64,000 nucleotides of DNA. It comes from Candidatus Sulfopaludibacter sp. SbA3 (GTDB lineage: Bacteria; Acidobacteriota; Terriglobia; Bryobacterales; Bryobacteraceae). Position 1 is the stretch's first letter. Each line of letters starts with the position of its first letter. The DNA lies in assembly GCA_945893365.1 (NCBI GenBank), contig CAMDED010000011.1:18449-82448 (forward strand), given 5' to 3'. The notes beneath the pieces were generated by a model that was not told the DNA's origin, ran no database searches, and saw nothing but the letters and a program-made list of their open reading frames with translations. This document shows positions 7,956 through 18,092 of this stretch, piece by piece. A program made the translations under genes and the position numbers.

Positions 7956-9584
7956 TCAACGGTCCTGCCCGACAATCCAAGTGAAACCGCCATCGACACC
8001 AGGGCCGTTATACACGCACAGGCCCCCCGTGATGGGGCCTGGGTCGGGTCCCGGCGGCAGGCGGAAGTTGACCTGATAAATTCCGATCGTGCCGGGAGCG
8101 AGACCGGCGAACAATGTCTCCGCTTCGGCGCGGTACGGGTCGAAGCGGCAGCGGAACTGCCCCTGAATCGGCACGGTCCTGTCGAGCGGAGCGGGCTGGC
8201 CGGTTTGGACCGCGCCGATGACGGGTCCGAGCCCGGTCGCGTAGACAGTGAAGATATCGCCGGGGTGGAGATTGGCCGTCAACAACCCGCTGAAGTCGCC
8301 GCGCACGGCCTTGAACCCGAGGACGCTGGTTTCACCTACGCCGAGCGGTTCGAAGCGCGGAAACATAGGCCTCAAACGGTTCGAAACCGACTGGTTCTGG
8401 TGGAAAGGCGATTCGCCGGCGATCTCCAGGCGGAAGACGGGTTGCCCTGTGGCGTTTACCTCCCAAGGTACCTGGACGCCGATCTCCTTGTCGTTTGCAA
8501 ACAGGATGGGAAGGGCTACATCGTCGAGGAACATCCGGCCCCTGAGAACGTCGGCCATACGCGGCAGCGTTCCGGTGAGGCGGACGAGCGAGCCCGGCAC
8601 TAGGGTCGGAAAGTCCGGCACGTAAGGAGTCGGAGGCACCAGGGTTCGAACGACAGAGCCATTCGCCAGGTCGACGCCGACGATCCGGCCTGTCGCCGTT
8701 ACCAGAAAAGCGGCGGTTCCGTTACCGCTCAGCGCGCCATCCGTGGCGAGTTCGCCCTCCGGGAGAGGCACGGCTGCGCTTTCTCCGGTCATCGTGTTCG
8801 CGACGAACGCCTGACCCGCGTTCGAAGAGCCGACCCTGTACAGCAGCCGCAGTCCGTCGTTGCTCAGCCCCATGCCTCCGATAAACCCGGGTGCGGACGG
8901 CCGCGAAAAAACGACCGTCTCGCGTCCCGTCGAAATATCTCTCGCCACCAAACGCTGCTGCGGGTTTGCCGGAAAATCAAAAAGCTGTAAATACACCAGC
9001 ACGCCCGCGTTATCGCTGATGGCAAAGATGGCGAACGGCCCTCGCAAAGGGTGAGGCGTGATGCTGCCCTGCCGCCAAAGTCCGCCCTGCAAGACCACCG
9101 TTCCATCCGAGGCGATCGGGAAGGGAGCGGCCACCGGCTGGGGAAGACGAGTACGCTCTCCGGTCCCGAGGTTAATCAAGATGGATGGAGGCGGGGCGTT
9201 TGCCGGCGGCGGCCCGGCTATTCCAGTGAGAGTCGCCCATTGCGCATTTCGGCTCATGCTCAAGCGCGCGGCTGGCCCGAGCACGGCGGCGCGAAGCCCC
9301 CGCAACTCGGCCTGCGCGTTCAGCGTAAACCCGACGGTCCGGCCGTCGGCGGAAACCTGCGGAGATCGAGCGAGGAAACCGCTTGCGTCCGGGACGTCCT
9401 CGAACAACTCCAGTCCGTTCTCGGCGATCCGGTAGATCCTCACTTCGCCGCGGCTGACCGGCGCGCCGGAGAATTGGAGAGCCGTCGTGAAGTACACTTG
9501 CTTCCCGTCGTCCGTGGATGCCAGTTCCGCGAATTGGCCGCAGAGCGGGAACGACAACGGGATGAGAATCAACCACCTTCTCAT
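7956..9584 (-). CDS. Exported beta-propeller protein with Solibacter-type C-terminal domain (TIGR03437-like)
   Basis: The protein has 542 residues from ATG 9584 and a signal peptide (RWLILIPLSFPLCGQ). The first about 300 residues look like a PD40/WD-type propeller (ASTDDGKQVYFTTAL, GLSNDGLRLLYRVG). The C-terminal about 220 residues carry the TIGR03437 pattern: LVPGSLVRLTG, IGVQVPWEV, LHPGDIFTVYATGLGPV and GLAPGTIGIYQVNF, ending TWIVGQDR. This domain is expanded in Solibacter and relatives and its role is unknown, perhaps as a surface adhesin or binding module. It is the best taxonomic marker in the window. Confidence 0.9.
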   Translation of the reverse strand: MRRWLILIPLSFPLCGQFAELASTDDGKQVYFTTALQFSGAPVSRGEVRIYRIAENGLELFEDVPDASGFLARSPQVSADGRTVGFTLNAQAELRGLRAAVLGPAARLSMSRNAQWATLTGIAGPPPANAPPPSILINLGTGERTRLPQPVAAPFPIASDGTVVLQGGLWRQGSITPHPLRGPFAIFAISDNAGVLVYLQLFDFPANPQQRLVARDISTGRETVVFSRPSAPGFIGGMGLSNDGLRLLYRVGSSNAGQAFVANTMTGESAAVPLPEGELATDGALSGNGTAAFLVTATGRIVGVDLANGSVVRTLVPPTPYVPDFPTLVPGSLVRLTGTLPRMADVLRGRMFLDDVALPILFANDKEIGVQVPWEVNATGQPVFRLEIAGESPFHQNQSVSNRLRPMFPRFEPLGVGETSVLGFKAVRGDFSGLLTANLHPGDIFTVYATGLGPVIGAVQTGQPAPLDRTVPIQGQFRCRFDPYRAEAETLFAGLAPGTIGIYQVNFRLPPGPDPGPITGGLCVYNGPGVDGGFTWIVGQDR

Positions 9585-9749
9585 ACTCCGAGCATACCGG
9601 AGATTGCCTTTTGGATTTACCAGTGACGCTGCGATGCCGGCGGCCGGACTGAAACCGCGGACCGCCGAAAACAAATTTGAAGTTGCCGCAACCGGCGATC
9701 TCCGCGAACCAAACGACTGCCGCGCAGACCTCACTGGCTGCGCGCCATT

Positions 9750-10570
9750 TCACTGCGAGAGCGGTCTACTCTTGCCGAGAACGCCTTCGAGCGTTTCCGC
9801 GGTAACGAACTTTTTCGACCAGCGCTCGAACTGGTCAACCGTGGCCGCTTCCAATCGTTCGTCCACCCATTTCGGCAACTTGCCGAATTTCGTTGCCAGT
9901 TGTCTCCGCAGCATTTTCGCGCGATCAACCCGGATGGCGTCCAGGACGAATTCGTTTTTGTAGAAAGGGTCCGTCGTGATTCCCATAGTTGTCAACTCCA
10001 TTCTGAGCCGTCCCTTCAATCGGCGCAACCCCGACAGTAGCACGATCTGGGACAAAACTCTCTCCCGTTCGGCGCCTCTCAACCCGCCCGCTCGTTTCGC
10101 GATCTCCAGCACCTGCTCCGGCCCGCCGCCGGCAAGCATCGCGAGGGCGAGATCGCCCGGCCGGCCGCTTGCCATCAGCTTCCGCGCGTCCATCTCGCGA
10201 ATGTCCATCAACGTGTAGGCGCACTTCGTCTCGCCCATGTCCACGCGATCTTCCATCCGCATCTTCGCCTGTCCTACATACAGAACCACCTGCCGCACAC
10301 GGCGCGCCGGTACTTCTGTCCGAGCAGCAGACAATAGATCCCCTCGCGGTACGGCATGTCCTTGTCATTGCCGCTCTGGAACTCGATGTGGAGAATGGTT
10401 CCATCCGCCAGCGATAACACCAAGTCCGCCCGGCGCTCCTCGACTCGGGCTAATTCGACGTTCAGAACCTCCCGCACGGCAACACCGGCAATCAATTGGC
10501 CCAAGAGGCTCGGATGATCCCGCTGGAACAGGTCCTTCACCACCAGGTCGTACTTGCTGCCGTCTTTCAT
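9750..10570 (-). pseudogene. Rpn/PD-(D/E)XK-type nuclease (transposase-like), frameshifted
   Basis: Two frames together make one Rpn-family protein. The first half (from 10570) reads MKDGSKYDLVVKDLFQRD and holds the nuclease core RRADLVLSLADG plus HIEFQSGNDKDM (D and ExQ, as in Rpn proteins). It runs to LLLGQKYRR, where the frame breaks near 10300. The other frame then continues VRQVVLYVGQAKMRMED to the stop at 9750. The join needs a one-base shift in a GCGCGCC tract with no classic slippery site, so disruption is more likely than programmed shifting. Rpn proteins promote recombination and are often found decayed. Confidence 0.75.
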
Positions 10571-10669
10571 GTGGCAATCTCCCATTTTCGCTGAGCGGCC
10601 GCGATTTCGCGTGCCTCACACTATCCGCAAACAACCCGCCCGCGGGAATCCCGCTAGAATGTCCTTGAG

Positions 10670-11641
10670 ATGCCTTTCCCGATTCATCGCATGCGCCGCT
10701 TGCGCTCGACCGAGCCGCTCAGAAACCTGGTCCGCGAGACGCGACTCTCTCCGTCGCAGTTCATCCTGCCGCTATTTGTGTGTCCCGGGGAGGGCGTCCG
10801 GCGTGAGATCGGCTCCATGCCCGGCAACTTCCAGATGTCCGTCGACCGGATCGTTCAGGAATGCGGCGAGGTGCACTCGCTCGGCATCGGCGGCGTCATT
10901 CTTTTCGGCTTGCCCGAAACCAAAGACGAGATCGCTTCGGGCGGATACGCGGAAGACGGCATTGTCCAGAAAGCGCTTCGCGCCATCAAGCGCGAGCATC
11001 CGAAGCTCCTCGCCATCACCGACGTCTGCAACTGCGAATACACGAGCCACGGCCACTGCGGCAAGATCGTGGACGGCGACGTCGATAACGACTCTACGCT
11101 CGAATGGCTCGCCGCCGCAGCCGTCTCGCACGCCCGCGCCGGCGCGGACATGGTGGCGCCATCCGACATGATGGACGGCCGCGTCGGGGCCATTCGCTTG
11201 GCTCTCGACAGCCACGGCTTCGAGAAGACGCCCATCCTCTCCTATGCCGCCAAATTCGCCTCGGCCTTCTACGGCCCGTTCCGGGAAGCCGCCGATTCCG
11301 CTCCCCAGTTCGGCGACCGCCGAAGCTATCAAATGGACCCGGCCAACGGGCGCGAGGCCATGCGCGAGATCGCGCTCGACCTCGAAGAGGGAGCGGACAT
11401 GATCATGGTCAAGCCGGCCCTGGCCTACCTCGACCTCATCGCCGAGGCGCGCCGCCGCTTCGATGCGCCTTTGGCCGCCTATCAGGTCAGCGGCGAGTAT
11501 TCGATGATCATGGCCGCGGTCCGCAACGGCTGGATCGACCACGATCGCGCTATGATGGAAACGCTCACCTCCATCTACCGCGCCGGCGCAGGCGTCATCG
11601 TGACCTACTTCGCGAAGCCCGCGGCGCGCCTGCTATCGTAG
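10670..11641 (+). CDS. hemB: Porphobilinogen synthase (delta-aminolevulinic acid dehydratase)
   Basis: A 323-residue protein, the normal length for HemB. It condenses two 5-aminolevulinate molecules to porphobilinogen in cytoplasmic haem synthesis. The zinc-binding Cys segment is present ([14 protein letters not shown], about residues 121-134), which marks the zinc-dependent type. Both active-site Lys regions are seen: [15 protein letters not shown] and [12 protein letters not shown]. The C-terminal [10 protein letters not shown] is also typical. It stops 6 bp before the dapA-like gene, suggesting an operon. Haem supply fits the cytochromes encoded nearby, but that is inference. Confidence 0.97.
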   Translation: MPFPIHRMRRLRSTEPLRNLVRETRLSPSQFILPLFVCPGEGVRREIGSMPGNFQMSVDRIVQECGEVHSLGIGGVILFGLPETKDEIASGGYAEDGIVQKALRAIKREHPKLLAITDVCNCEYTSHGHCGKIVDGDVDNDSTLEWLAAAAVSHARAGADMVAPSDMMDGRVGAIRLALDSHGFEKTPILSYAAKFASAFYGPFREAADSAPQFGDRRSYQMDPANGREAMREIALDLEEGADMIMVKPALAYLDLIAEARRRFDAPLAAYQVSGEYSMIMAAVRNGWIDHDRAMMETLTSIYRAGAGVIVTYFAKPAARLLS

Positions 11642-11647
11642 ACTGAC

Positions 11648-12562
11648 ATGGCATCGCTCGCTCTATCCGGAATTCACATTGCCGCGGTCACGCCCCACAA
11701 ACGCGAGGGCCACGAGCCCGATATCGCCGCCACGCTCGACCTTGTGGACGCCTATTGCGACGCAGGCGCGAAGGGGATCGCGCTGCTCGGCTCTACCGGC
11801 GAGTTCCTGCACCTGAGGACGGAAGATCGCATTCGGCTGCTGAACCTGGCGCTCAAGCGAAGCCGTGTTCCCATCATCGCAGGCGTTTCGCATTCCACCC
11901 TTGATGGCGCGGTCGAATTGGCGCGCGCCGCTGCCTCCGCCGGCGCCGCCGCCGCCCTGTTGATGCCTCCCTACTTCTTCCGCTACCGCCAACAGGACGT
12001 CATGGAGTTCTATCTCGCGTACGCGAAGCAGATGCAGGGAGCGTTGCCCACGCTGCTCTACAACATTCCGTTCTTCACCACGCCGCTCGAATTCGAAACG
12101 TCTCGCGGCCTCCTCCGTAGCGGCCACTTTGCAGGCATCAAGGATTCGAGCGGAAACCTGAACGACTTCCGCTCGCTGCTTGCCCTTAGAAACGAAACGC
12201 CCTTCACCCTGTTCGTGGGCAACGACGAGATCTTCACCATTGGCCGCTCCGAAGGCGCGGATGGCGGCATCTCCGGCGTCGCGAGCGCGGTTCCCGAGCT
12301 GATGCTCTCGCTCGACGAATCCATCGCGTCCGGAAATGCCGCGAGGACCGCGCGCCTCGAGGACCGGTTGCAGGAATTCATCCGTTGGCTTGGCCGCTTC
12401 CCCGCTCCTGTCGGCGTAAAAGCAGCCACCGAAGCGCGCGGGCTTAAAGTCGGTCCGCTCGCCGTGCCTCTGTCGCCGGCGGACCGCGAGGAGCTTGATC
12501 GATTCAAGGCCTGGTTCAAGGAGTGGCTGCCCGTCGTGCGCCGGGAATCCGCCGCCGCATGA
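11648..12562 (+). CDS. Dihydrodipicolinate synthase family protein (DapA-like aldolase)
   Basis: A 304-residue TIM-barrel class I aldolase. Motifs: LLGSTGEFLHL (the substrate-carboxylate-binding GTTGE equivalent), PTLLYNIPFF with the proton-relay Tyr, and FAGIKDSSGN with the Schiff-base Lys (about residue 165). Family members include lysine-pathway DapA, N-acetylneuraminate lyase and KDG or hydroxyproline-path aldolases. With a decarboxylase directly downstream, a catabolic aldolase is as likely as true DapA. The stop codon overlaps the next start (ATGA at 12559-12562), so the two are translationally coupled. Confidence 0.9.
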   Translation: MASLALSGIHIAAVTPHKREGHEPDIAATLDLVDAYCDAGAKGIALLGSTGEFLHLRTEDRIRLLNLALKRSRVPIIAGVSHSTLDGAVELARAAASAGAAAALLMPPYFFRYRQQDVMEFYLAYAKQMQGALPTLLYNIPFFTTPLEFETSRGLLRSGHFAGIKDSSGNLNDFRSLLALRNETPFTLFVGNDEIFTIGRSEGADGGISGVASAVPELMLSLDESIASGNAARTARLEDRLQEFIRWLGRFPAPVGVKAATEARGLKVGPLAVPLSPADREELDRFKAWFKEWLPVVRRESAAA

Positions 12563-13908
12563 GTCCCGAAGAATTCCGTAAGTACGGATACGAAGCCGTG
12601 GATTGGATTGCGGACTTTCTCGCCCATCCGGAGCGTTATCCGGTCGTGCCGCAACGCCAGCCGGGCGAGTTGATCGACGCCTTGCCCGCCCACGGCCCGG
12701 AGACCGGCGAACCGATGTCCGCGATCCTGGAAGACTTCCGCCGCTTGATCGTGCCCGCGCTTACTCACTGGAATCATCCCGGATTCATGGCCTACTTCGC
12801 GACCTCGGCCTCCCCGCCCGGAATCCTGGGCGAAATGCTTGCAGCCGCCGTCAATCCGAACGGAATGCTATGGAAGACCGCGCCGGCCGTAACCGAGCTC
12901 GAACAGGTGACTCTCGGCTGGCTGCGCGAGTGGATTGGCCTGCCGCCGGAATTTTTCGGCATGATCCACGACACGGCGTCAACAAGCACTATGCATGCCA
13001 TCGCCGCCGCTCGTTCGGTAGCGTCCGAGGGCGATGGGCGCCTGGTGATGTACGCCTCGGAGCAAGCTCATTCGTCCGTCGAAAAAGGCGGGCTTGCGCT
13101 CGGACTGGGACGCGATTGCCTGCGGAAAATACCGGTGGACGCTGAGTTCCGCATGCTCCCAGGCGCGCTCGCCGAAGCCATCGGCCGCGATTTCGCCGCG
13201 GGATTCCGCCCGTTCTGCATCACGGCGACCGCGGGCACCACTTCGACGACCAGCGTCGACCCCATTCCCGCCATCGCGGAAATCGCCGCGCGCCACCGTG
13301 TCTGGCTCCACGTGGACGCCGCCTATGCTGGCGCAGCCACGCTCGCGCCGGAGTTCCGCTGGGTGCTTGAGGGCGCGGAGCACGCCGATTCGCTAGTCGT
13401 GAACCCGCATAAATGGATGTTCACGCCAGTCGACTTGAGCGCGTTTTACACCAGGCGGCCGGAAGTTCTGCGGCAGGCCTTTTCCCTCGTTCCGGAATAC
13501 CTGCGTTCGGCCGGGCACCCGCGCGCGGTGAATCTCATGGACTACGGCGTGCCTCTCGGACGGCGCTTCCGGGCGTTGAAGCTGTGGTTCGTACTGCGCT
13601 CTTATGGACGCGAGGGCATCGCGGATATCATCCGCGCTCACGCCAGCTATGCCAAGGAATTGGCAGCCCTAGTGGACGCGCATCCGGACTTCGAGCGCAT
13701 GGCTCCGGCTCCGTTCTCCGTAGTCTGCTTCCGCTTCAAGGGTACGGACGAGGAAAACCTGAAGCTCATCGAGCGCGTGAACGCAACGGGCCGCGCGTTT
13801 CTCTCGCACACCGTGCTCGATGGAAAAGTGGTGATCCGCCTCGCCATCGGTAACATCGGAACCACCCGCGAACACGTGATGGAAGCGTGGCGGATGCTCA
13901 GTAGTTAG
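12559..13908 (+). CDS. PLP-dependent aromatic-L-amino-acid decarboxylase family protein
   Basis: A 449-residue group II decarboxylase that uses pyridoxal phosphate to decarboxylate an aromatic (Trp/Tyr/Phe/Dopa) or related amino acid. Evidence: start MSPEEFRKYGYEAVDWIADF, substrate-site segment LTHWNHPGFMAYFA, HVDAAYAG with the PLP-N1 Asp, and NPHKWMF with the Schiff-base Lys (about residue 291). The start is the ATG overlapping the dapA-like stop. Its last about 113 codons and 13 bp beyond are duplicated at 18147-18505, on the far side of an inserted island. This copy is intact. Confidence 0.93.
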   Translation: MSPEEFRKYGYEAVDWIADFLAHPERYPVVPQRQPGELIDALPAHGPETGEPMSAILEDFRRLIVPALTHWNHPGFMAYFATSASPPGILGEMLAAAVNPNGMLWKTAPAVTELEQVTLGWLREWIGLPPEFFGMIHDTASTSTMHAIAAARSVASEGDGRLVMYASEQAHSSVEKGGLALGLGRDCLRKIPVDAEFRMLPGALAEAIGRDFAAGFRPFCITATAGTTSTTSVDPIPAIAEIAARHRVWLHVDAAYAGAATLAPEFRWVLEGAEHADSLVVNPHKWMFTPVDLSAFYTRRPEVLRQAFSLVPEYLRSAGHPRAVNLMDYGVPLGRRFRALKLWFVLRSYGREGIADIIRAHASYAKELAALVDAHPDFERMAPAPFSVVCFRFKGTDEENLKLIERVNATGRAFLSHTVLDGKVVIRLAIGNIGTTREHVMEAWRMLSS

Positions 13909-13921
13909 TTTCCGAAGTTCG
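13569..13921. repeat. Left copy of a ~355-bp direct repeat flanking the island
   Basis: This covers the 3' end of the decarboxylase gene plus 13 bp past its stop. It matches 18147-18505 in the same orientation with scattered substitutions, roughly nine bases in ten identical by eye. Similarity starts sharply at CCGGGCG and ends at GAAGTTCG. Here the repeat forms part of the intact gene. Confidence 0.9.
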
Positions 13922-13994
13922 GCGCCTATCCCGCAGACCGTGAAGCGCTGAGTATCAGACCTATGGCGTCAATCGTATATTGCACGTCTGGATG

Positions 13995-16900
13995 CTACTC
14001 CAACCGTCTGCGCACTGCTGCTTCAGAATCTTCCCAGGCGGCCTCACGTTCATACGTCGTGGCAATCTGCCCCACCATATTGGCGACAAACGGATACTCG
14101 AATGCCAGTTTCCGTGACCAGTTCCGGTACTTCTCGGCAATCTCACGTTCTTGGCTACCGCCTACACCGCCCCGGTGGACGCCGCGTGAGTTTAAACGCC
14201 CGACACGCATACCGGAAGCGAGGTCCTCGGAACCGATCTCTTCCAGAGCCTCACGTACGGCCTCACATGGCCATACGCCGTCATCGCCGTCGCGTGCCCA
14301 AGACAGAATCTGCCCGATCATCTGATCTCCAATCTTCGCGCGCGCATACTTCGAACATAAGGATCGCGCCTCCGCCAACCACGCCGTAAGTTTTGTCGAC
14401 TTGATCGCTCCGTTTTCATCCGCACCGGGAATGCGTTTGATGTTTGCGAGGAGCGTATAGGCTGCATCCCCTACAGCCTGTTTTCGCTCCGCATTGCCGA
14501 TGCTCCACTCTGGCGGGTCCCCGCCGTCGTCGCTTCGCTTGAAAGTTAGCGCCAATGCCTGTACGAATAGGGATGGCGACCCACTGATCTGGCGCTCCAA
14601 GTTCGGGATGCCGTGCCCACTATGCTCAAGTACCCTGATGAACAGAAACTCGAGCCGCGCCATTTCATCCGGTGTCACGCCCGTCCGGCTTTGCAGGATC
14701 TCAAGGGCGCAAGATAAGTGGTACTCGGGGACCTGGTAGGTTCCGGCGGCTTCCGCATCGCACGTAGCGACCTCGTGGAGCAGCCGTTTCAACCGGGACG
14801 TCTCCATTTCTGCTAGCGCGAAATGGACAGTTTGAAACGCGGCGCGGGGGCGCTGTGCCTCGAGAAGCCCGTCGACGACTTCATTGACTTCTGACGAGTT
14901 CAGCCCTATCCAGGACGGATGGACTTCGCGCCAGTACTGCGCGCGTATTTCCGGTTCCTGGGAATCGAAATGCTGCCATGTCTCCCCTTGAAAGGGCAAG
15001 CATTTGAACAGGCGACAGCGTTCGGGCGCAGGCAGGGTAGCCAGGAGGCTAGTGGTAATCTCTTGACGTCTTGTGTTATCCCCTGGCCGAAGGAAGCTAC
15101 GAACGAGTTCGTCCATCTTATCGGTGGTCGCCGCGTTGTTGACTCTGAGACACGTCTTGAGAAATGCGGATGCACCGGCGCTGTCAATCACCCCGTTAGC
15201 CATATGCCATCCGATCGCGGATGCGGCGCTACTTTCGGAGAGTAGGAACTGGATGCCTTCAAATCCACTCTCTCTCCATATTTCTTGAAGGGCGGCAACT
15301 CGCTCTTTACCGACTCTCTCCTCCCGGCTCTGAAAGTCAAGACTCTCGTCGAATAGCTCGTCCGCCGATTCCTCGATCCAGTTTGCAGCGAACAGCCATT
15401 GATGCCGGATAACGGCGTCCCGAGGGGCCAGAAGTGTGTATGCTTCACGCGCACGGTCTTTTATTTCGCCACCAATTCCGCGATGCTTGCTCCACCGCGT
15501 GAAGGCATAGCGGCGGACACGTTCACGCAGGACCGCCTTAAGTTTGTCATCCTTCTCCGTTTTTGCCCAGCTTTCGATCAGACTCCATACCTTATGCTGG
15601 TCTTCTTCTGGAAGGCCGTGCAGGTTTTCAACTAGATCACCCAGAGTATTCGCGTCGTGTTTCGTCCACGCGATAGCAAGATCTAACGAATTTCTCGCAA
15701 ACTCGTCTTTCTCTTTTCCAGTCACCGGTAGCCCCGCGCCGTGAGCATCGCTACGCCAGCGCGGACGATAGCTATAGTGTCCGAGCCTGGAGCGCCGAGT
15801 AAAGTGGTAGAGGCAAACCTGCCAAGCCAAACGGGGGAACCGTTTCGTGAGGATCGCAAGCGCTTTCTTCCTCTCGTCAATCGAAGCGGCAGTCTGTGGC
15901 ATCCACGAGCGGTAAATGGCCAAAACGCTGTTGGCTGGCTTATTGGTCCAGTTGTCGTCTATCTCCCGCTCTGCCAGCTTTGCAAGTATCAAGGAGACAC
16001 GGACGAGCTGGTCGGGCTTCCAGGCGAGGCTCTCCAGAGCCCAGAGCAGCCCAGTGCGGGGACAGCCGCCGAAAAAGCCGGTATCTGCCGGTTTCATGAG
16101 CGCGTAGATTTGCGGTTCCGCGGTTTTCAGGTCTGCCTCGATGATCTTAAGGAACTCCTCGGGAGCTGCTTCAGCGTAAAGAGGAAGATCATCGCTTTGC
16201 GAGAGAAGCTTCTCTGGGGTCAGTGGAGTCAGCAGGCTGCGAATCAAGAGATTAACCTTCACTTCCATGTTGATCCCAAGTCGATCGGGGAAGAGACTGT
16301 TGCCGTGAACGGCCAGGAGGACGAGCGTTTCACAGATTCCTTCGCGCAGTGCACGCGAGTGCTCCCTCGTCTTTCCGTACAAGCCAGCGAACGGCCTCTC
16401 GTCTTCCGGAAGGTCCAGCGCCGGATCGGTTTCCGACAACACTATTTCTGCCGCGAAGAGGAAGTCATCGAGGTTTTTTTGGATTACTTTTCCATGAACC
16501 GCAAAGAAGGCATCGATCTTTGATGAGACGCCTCGGACTTGGCCCACAGACCATAGGGGAGGGTCATCAAATCTGAGCAAATCTGCGATCTGTTCCTCAA
16601 TTTCGCTGTAGGGTCGCGCGGCAAGAGAGGAGAGGATCTCGCAATCAGCGTTTGAGTCCGCGTGCCATGCTCCGACAAGCATCATCGGGATAATGCCTTT
16701 GACCGCGCCGGCATCCTGTGTCCAGGGCGGCGACTTTATGGAGGGGTTTTTTGAGAGACGTCGCCGTAATATGGTGGGCGAGCGACCACATTCGCGCTCC
16801 AAGATTTCGGCGCGCTGGTCGTCGATCCCCATGGCCGCCAACGCCTTTCTGAATGATTCGTGACTAAGCGAATCCACCACGATGTCAGGGTTTGGATCGA

Positions 16901-18074
16901 TGGCATTTCTTGGGCGGACGATAATCGTATGAAGTTTGCAGTAAAGGCCACCGAGTTCTCGCGCTACTTCTTCTGTGAAAACCACGGGGATAAATTTCGA
17001 GGAGGATGACACCAACTTCCGCAACGTTTGCGCGCACGAAAATACGATCACTCTGTCTTTGTATCCTTCTGCCGCAAAGTCGTCCGCATCGAAGACACAC
17101 GAAAGAAACGCCAACGCTTCGTCCTTGGAGTCCGCACACACGATAAGCGGCGCGGACGGCTCGTTCTTGATCCATGATGCCAGCTTGCCTTTGTGGCGCT
17201 CGACCGAAGGCTCAAAGATTCTCGTTGAAAGTTCCGGGTTTGTGACGGAAGCCCATTCCTGCCACCGCCTCTCCAGAGACTCGGCACCTTCACTAGGCAA
17301 ACTAATCTGTTCTGCCATCCATCCCTGTGCGGGGAGTGAGTGCTCGAGCCATTGTTCAAGGTTGCTCGCGTCGTAAGCCCTGACCGATTTCCATTTTCCA
17401 AGAGCCTTTTTCTCTTTTGCCCATTCATCCTTCGCGGGCCAATTCCGGGGCGTCACGAAGACAAAAGTTATTTCCGCGCGCTCGCGCGCGGGAATCGCAC
17501 TCACACGGGCTGCAAAATCGCCCTCCGCCTTCTGCTTGGGCTTTTCGTTGCAGCCGAATTCCCAACCAGACTTGCCAAACGGCACCCACGGTGTCGCAGC
17601 TCCCGCTTCTACCTGCCCGTCCCAACCCTTTCTCTCGGCGTTATCATATCCGGGAAAGTCGACGTGCGAAAGAATTTGGCCTGTAGAATTGACAAGTCGC
17701 CTCAGAAATACGGCGAGCGTTGAACGAGCCTGGAGGTTTCCATCCGCCCAGTTTTCGATGTTCCTAGCCGTAATCTTGAGGAACGGGGGAACATAGGCAG
17801 CGACGGTAATATCCTTCTCGCCACTCCTGTCTTGAGATTGATCGAATTCGGCTTGGCGCTCAAGCAGCGCTTTCTGGCTAACCCCAAAAGCCTTTTCAAA
17901 ACGGAAAGCCATGTCGCGTGATAGCGCTGCGTTCCCGTTGAGCAAATTCGAGAGCGCCGGACGACCGACGCCCAGAAGTTGAGCAGCAGCTTTCACGGAG
18001 AGGCCCGTTGGAAGCACTTTTTCTTTGATATAGACCCCAGGGTGCAGCGGCTCAAGGTTGTCTATTGGCGGCAT
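13995..18074 (-). CDS. Giant HigA-like HTH / nuclease-like / helical-repeat protein, candidate defence or addiction effector
   Basis: The protein has 1359 residues. Residues 8-75 are a clear HigA/VapI-type helix-turn-helix (LHPGVYIKEKVLPTGLS, AAQLLGVGRPALSNLLNG). Residues about 98-260 look like a restriction-endonuclease fold: FPGYD, GWDG (D152), GWEFG (E172) and a Lys cluster at 178-182, then EITFVFVTPRNWP. Residues about 300-430 resemble a STAND-type ATPase core without the Walker A GKT (APLIVCADSKDEALAF, RVIVFSCAQTLRKL). The remaining about 900 residues are mostly helical and unrecognised. Start ATG 18074 is chosen because GGAGG lies 4 bp upstream; a TTG one codon earlier is too close to it. 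Codons are visibly more AT-rich than in neighbours, suggesting transfer. No separate toxin gene is nearby. Function is inferred only. Confidence 0.85.
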   Translation of the reverse strand: MPPIDNLEPLHPGVYIKEKVLPTGLSVKAAAQLLGVGRPALSNLLNGNAALSRDMAFRFEKAFGVSQKALLERQAEFDQSQDRSGEKDITVAAYVPPFLKITARNIENWADGNLQARSTLAVFLRRLVNSTGQILSHVDFPGYDNAERKGWDGQVEAGAATPWVPFGKSGWEFGCNEKPKQKAEGDFAARVSAIPARERAEITFVFVTPRNWPAKDEWAKEKKALGKWKSVRAYDASNLEQWLEHSLPAQGWMAEQISLPSEGAESLERRWQEWASVTNPELSTRIFEPSVERHKGKLASWIKNEPSAPLIVCADSKDEALAFLSCVFDADDFAAEGYKDRVIVFSCAQTLRKLVSSSSKFIPVVFTEEVARELGGLYCKLHTIIVRPRNAIDPNPDIVVDSLSHESFRKALAAMGIDDQRAEILERECGRSPTILRRRLSKNPSIKSPPWTQDAGAVKGIIPMMLVGAWHADSNADCEILSSLAARPYSEIEEQIADLLRFDDPPLWSVGQVRGVSSKIDAFFAVHGKVIQKNLDDFLFAAEIVLSETDPALDLPEDERPFAGLYGKTREHSRALREGICETLVLLAVHGNSLFPDRLGINMEVKVNLLIRSLLTPLTPEKLLSQSDDLPLYAEAAPEEFLKIIEADLKTAEPQIYALMKPADTGFFGGCPRTGLLWALESLAWKPDQLVRVSLILAKLAEREIDDNWTNKPANSVLAIYRSWMPQTAASIDERKKALAILTKRFPRLAWQVCLYHFTRRSRLGHYSYRPRWRSDAHGAGLPVTGKEKDEFARNSLDLAIAWTKHDANTLGDLVENLHGLPEEDQHKVWSLIESWAKTEKDDKLKAVLRERVRRYAFTRWSKHRGIGGEIKDRAREAYTLLAPRDAVIRHQWLFAANWIEESADELFDESLDFQSREERVGKERVAALQEIWRESGFEGIQFLLSESSAASAIGWHMANGVIDSAGASAFLKTCLRVNNAATTDKMDELVRSFLRPGDNTRRQEITTSLLATLPAPERCRLFKCLPFQGETWQHFDSQEPEIRAQYWREVHPSWIGLNSSEVNEVVDGLLEAQRPRAAFQTVHFALAEMETSRLKRLLHEVATCDAEAAGTYQVPEYHLSCALEILQSRTGVTPDEMARLEFLFIRVLEHSGHGIPNLERQISGSPSLFVQALALTFKRSDDGGDPPEWSIGNAERKQAVGDAAYTLLANIKRIPGADENGAIKSTKLTAWLAEARSLCSKYARAKIGDQMIGQILSWARDGDDGVWPCEAVREALEEIGSEDLASGMRVGRLNSRGVHRGGVGGSQEREIAEKYRNWSRKLAFEYPFVANMVGQIATTYEREAAWEDSEAAVRRRLE

Positions 18075-18092
18075 CAAACCTCCTTGTGTATT

